Source: Qipengyuania flava
GTDB lineage: Bacteria; Pseudomonadota; Alphaproteobacteria; Sphingomonadales; Sphingomonadaceae
Length of the DNA: 64,000 nt
NCBI RefSeq assembly: GCF_011762005.1
Contig: NZ_JAASQU010000004.1
Span: 124,001-188,000, forward strand
Direction: 5' to 3'
Both the position numbers and the translations under genes were made by a program. Of the stretch, positions 62,463-64,000 are shown one piece after another. The notes under the pieces were generated by a model that was given only the letters and a program-made list of their open reading frames with translations, did not search any database and was not told the origin of the DNA. Position 1 is the stretch's first letter. Every line of letters starts with the position of its first letter.

Positions 62463-63488
62463 TCAGACCAACGTGTGGCTTTCGGCGATCTGGGCAATGC
62501 CGCGTTTACCGTTTTCGTCGCGCCCGAGTTGTACCATCACGTCGATTACGCTGGCCGCATAGGCGATCGTATCGCTGCGCGTGAGGCCGATTCCCGTCTG
62601 CATGACCATCAGCGAAAGCTGCTCCAGCGCGCCGCGCAGCGAGTTCGCGTGGACGGTCGAGAAACTGCCCGGATGGCCGGTGTTGATCGCGCGCAGGAAG
62701 CTGACGCTCTCGGCGCCGCGCAATTCCCCGAGCACGATACGGTCGGGGCGTAGCCGCAGCGCGGCCTGCAGCAATTCGTTGGCGGTAACCTTGGCCTCGC
62801 CCAGTTCGCCCTTCACCGCGACCAGACCCACACCGTTTTCGCCGGGCAGCTTCAGTTCGGGCGTGTCTTCCACCAGCACGACGCGTTCGTGCCCCGGTAT
62901 CTCTCCGAGCATGGCGTTGAGGAATGTGGTTTTGCCGGTGCTGGTGCCGCCCGAGACGAGAATCGTGCGCCGCTGACGGATCGCTTCGCGCAGAAAGGCG
63001 ATCGGCTGTGCCTGCGGATCGGGCAGCGCGTCGTGCTGATGCGGTGTCAAAGGGCCGGTGTCATAGGCGTCGAGCGGCAGGTCGAGCCGGCGATGGCGGC
63101 GGATCGCCATCGCCCAGTGCTTGCGCGCCGCGGGCGGGCCGCAGAACTGCACACGCGCGCCGCCCGGCAGCGTCGCGCCGAGCAGCGGGTGTTCGCGGTT
63201 GATCCCTTGGTGGCTCACCCGTGCGACCTGTTCCGCCAGCCGCTGGATCAGCCGGTCGTCGATGTCTGGGCGCAAGACCTTGTGCATGCCGCCGCGCGCC
63301 GCATCCTCGACCCAGACCTCGCCGGGGCGGTTGACGAGGATCTCGGTCACCGTGTCGCATTCGAGCCATTCGCGGAACGGCGCGAGATAGGCATCGAGAT
63401 AAACGCTGCGCTCGCCGTGCAGGTCGACTGGTGGCGCGTCCTCTTCCGGATGGTCGTCCGGATGGAAGGGATGGATATCGGCGCTCAT
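62463..63488 (-). CDS. virB11: Type IV secretion ATPase VirB11
   Basis: 341 residues. N-terminal domain with VTEILVNRPGEVWVEDA, then the hexameric ATPase core: Walker A GGTSTGKTTFLNAML, the Asp-box LVEDTPELKLP, VKANELLQAALRLRPDRIVLGELRG-like Walker B/His box (here VTANELLQAALRLRPDR), and GHPGSFSTVHANS. It powers pilus or substrate transfer in a type IV secretion system. It is 13 bases after the VirB10 stop. The ~200 bases between this gene and the TonB receptor start hold no gene I can see. Confidence 0.94.
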   Translation of the reverse strand: MSADIHPFHPDDHPEEDAPPVDLHGERSVYLDAYLAPFREWLECDTVTEILVNRPGEVWVEDAARGGMHKVLRPDIDDRLIQRLAEQVARVSHQGINREHPLLGATLPGGARVQFCGPPAARKHWAMAIRRHRRLDLPLDAYDTGPLTPHQHDALPDPQAQPIAFLREAIRQRRTILVSGGTSTGKTTFLNAMLGEIPGHERVVLVEDTPELKLPGENGVGLVAVKGELGEAKVTANELLQAALRLRPDRIVLGELRGAESVSFLRAINTGHPGSFSTVHANSLRGALEQLSLMVMQTGIGLTRSDTIAYAASVIDVMVQLGRDENGKRGIAQIAESHTLV

Positions 63489-63501
63489 GTCGGCAGTTCG
63501 C

Positions 63502-64000
63502 TCAGCTGACCGAGGAAAAGTCGAGATCGCGCGCGGTGAAAATGCGGATCGGTTCGCCCTGGCGCACGCGGACGGTGGGGCCGCGCTGGCCATCCTGCTG
63601 CGCGGCTGTGGCAGCCGCCGAAGAACTCGCGCCGCCGATCAGCACGCCCGCTGCACCGCCCGTCGCGAGCGAGCCGACGCCGCCCACGACCGACAGCAGC
63701 ATGGCCGAGCCGAAGCGCTTGAAGAAGCTGTTGCCCGACACCTCGCCGGCAAGCCCCGTGGTTCCGTCGAAGCCGATCGCGGGCGAGGCGAGGTTGACCG
63801 AGGCGCCATCGGGGCGGATGAGCCGCGTCCAGATGACATAGGCGCGCTTCTGCCCGTTCTGCAGGCCCGACTGGTACTGGCCGATAAGCCGGCTCGAACG
63901 CGGCACCAGCACCTTGGTCCCGTCGAAGCTGCGCACGTCCTGGCTCACCACCGCGCGGACGTAGCCGGGAACGTTGGTGTCGATCGCGGTTTCGAGGATC
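63502..64000 (-). CDS. virB10: Type IV secretion protein VirB10, 3' part only
   Basis: The last ~165 codons are in the window; the 5' end is beyond the right edge. The sequence ETAIDTNVPGYVRAVVSQDV, then RSSRLIGQYQSGLQNGQKRAYVIW and ASPAIGFDGTTGLAGEV is the TrbI/VirB10 C-terminal domain, and FKRFGSAMLLSVVGGVGSLA is its outer-membrane helix (the antenna). VirB10 spans both membranes and gates the channel. Together with virB11 it shows that a VirB-type transfer or secretion cluster lies to the right. Confidence 0.92.
   Translation of the reverse strand, partial: ILETAIDTNVPGYVRAVVSQDVRSFDGTKVLVPRSSRLIGQYQSGLQNGQKRAYVIWTRLIRPDGASVNLASPAIGFDGTTGLAGEVSGNSFFKRFGSAMLLSVVGGVGSLATGGAAGVLIGGASSSAAATAAQQDGQRGPTVRVRQGEPIRIFTARDLDFSSVS

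Noticed and set aside
1..64000. CRISPR arrays, rRNA, transposases, integrases, restriction or toxin-antitoxin systems
   Set aside because: Looked for on both strands; no repeat-spacer pattern or matching protein was seen.

Overview
The window is high-GC, gene-dense alphaproteobacterial DNA. Gene content points to a member of the Sphingomonadales, most likely an Erythrobacteraceae-type marine or freshwater organism: GcrA, the F-ATPase inhibitor zeta subunit (DUF1476), the carotenoid hydroxylase CrtZ, a large TonB receptor, HspQ, and CoA-dependent catabolic clusters typical of sphingomonads. The genus is inferred from gene content only. Genes are packed tightly, and 1- or 4-base stop/start overlaps (TGATG, ATGA, GTGA) are used throughout.

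Region 1 (1-14450) is a catabolic island. It holds a cut-off SDR, a double-HxlR regulator, an MFS transporter, three NTF2-fold proteins, a carotenoid/lignostilbene-type oxygenase, an acyl-CoA ligase, a feruloyl-CoA-synthetase-like ligase, two thiolases, a DapB-like dehydrogenase, a nitronate monooxygenase-like protein and a DUF1295 membrane protein. They sit in four or five short operons. Two outward ends of the island carry the same 18-bp promoter-proximal motif (17/18 identical), which suggests one regulon. The likely job is CoA-dependent breakdown of a phenylpropanoid, stilbene or similar aromatic/isoprenoid compound; the substrate cannot be read from the sequence.

Region 2 (14600-24700) is housekeeping: tRNA-Ser(CGA), hspQ, an ABC-2 permease, gcrA, a membrane diguanylate cyclase, DUF1993, a SpeE-like protein, pnp, rpsO, truB, an M50 protease and tdk. 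Region 3 (24700-33750) has an AbgT transporter and the rimP-nusA-ylxR-infB-(two thioesterases, DUF1697)-rbfA operon.

Region 4 (33930-38850) is the most unusual part. It is an envelope-stress (Psp) locus with pspF on one strand and, divergently, a textbook sigma-54 promoter. That promoter leads into a 50-codon membrane peptide, pspA (with a possible 69-residue N-terminal extension), pspB, pspC and then seven further tiny membrane-protein genes in an almost gap-free array. At least five of the seven share the PspB-like tail motif (LERI-V/A-TD...EIEALRD), so they look like an expanded PspB-related family.

Region 5 (38890-47600) holds sufE, DUF454, a Pmp3-type peptide, a broken or start-less ORF beside crtZ, a thioesterase, leuC, a 52-residue peptide, a secreted metallo-beta-lactamase-fold lactonase, leuD, a quinone oxidoreductase, DUF1476, bolA, grxD and a Nudix hydrolase. 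Region 6 (47600-58280) is a polysaccharide synthesis and secretion locus: a TIM-barrel glycoside hydrolase, an outer-membrane barrel, a response regulator with a degenerate GGDEF domain, a polytopic membrane protein, a processive GT2 synthase with an N-terminal MshEN-like (possible c-di-GMP) domain, a BcsB-like protein, and a divergent hybrid histidine kinase. Region 7 (58340-64000) has tRNA-Arg(UCU), a VUT-family queuosine-precursor transporter, a TonB receptor, and virB11 plus the 3' end of virB10 from a type IV secretion system that continues past the right edge.

No rRNA, CRISPR array, transposase or integrase was seen.
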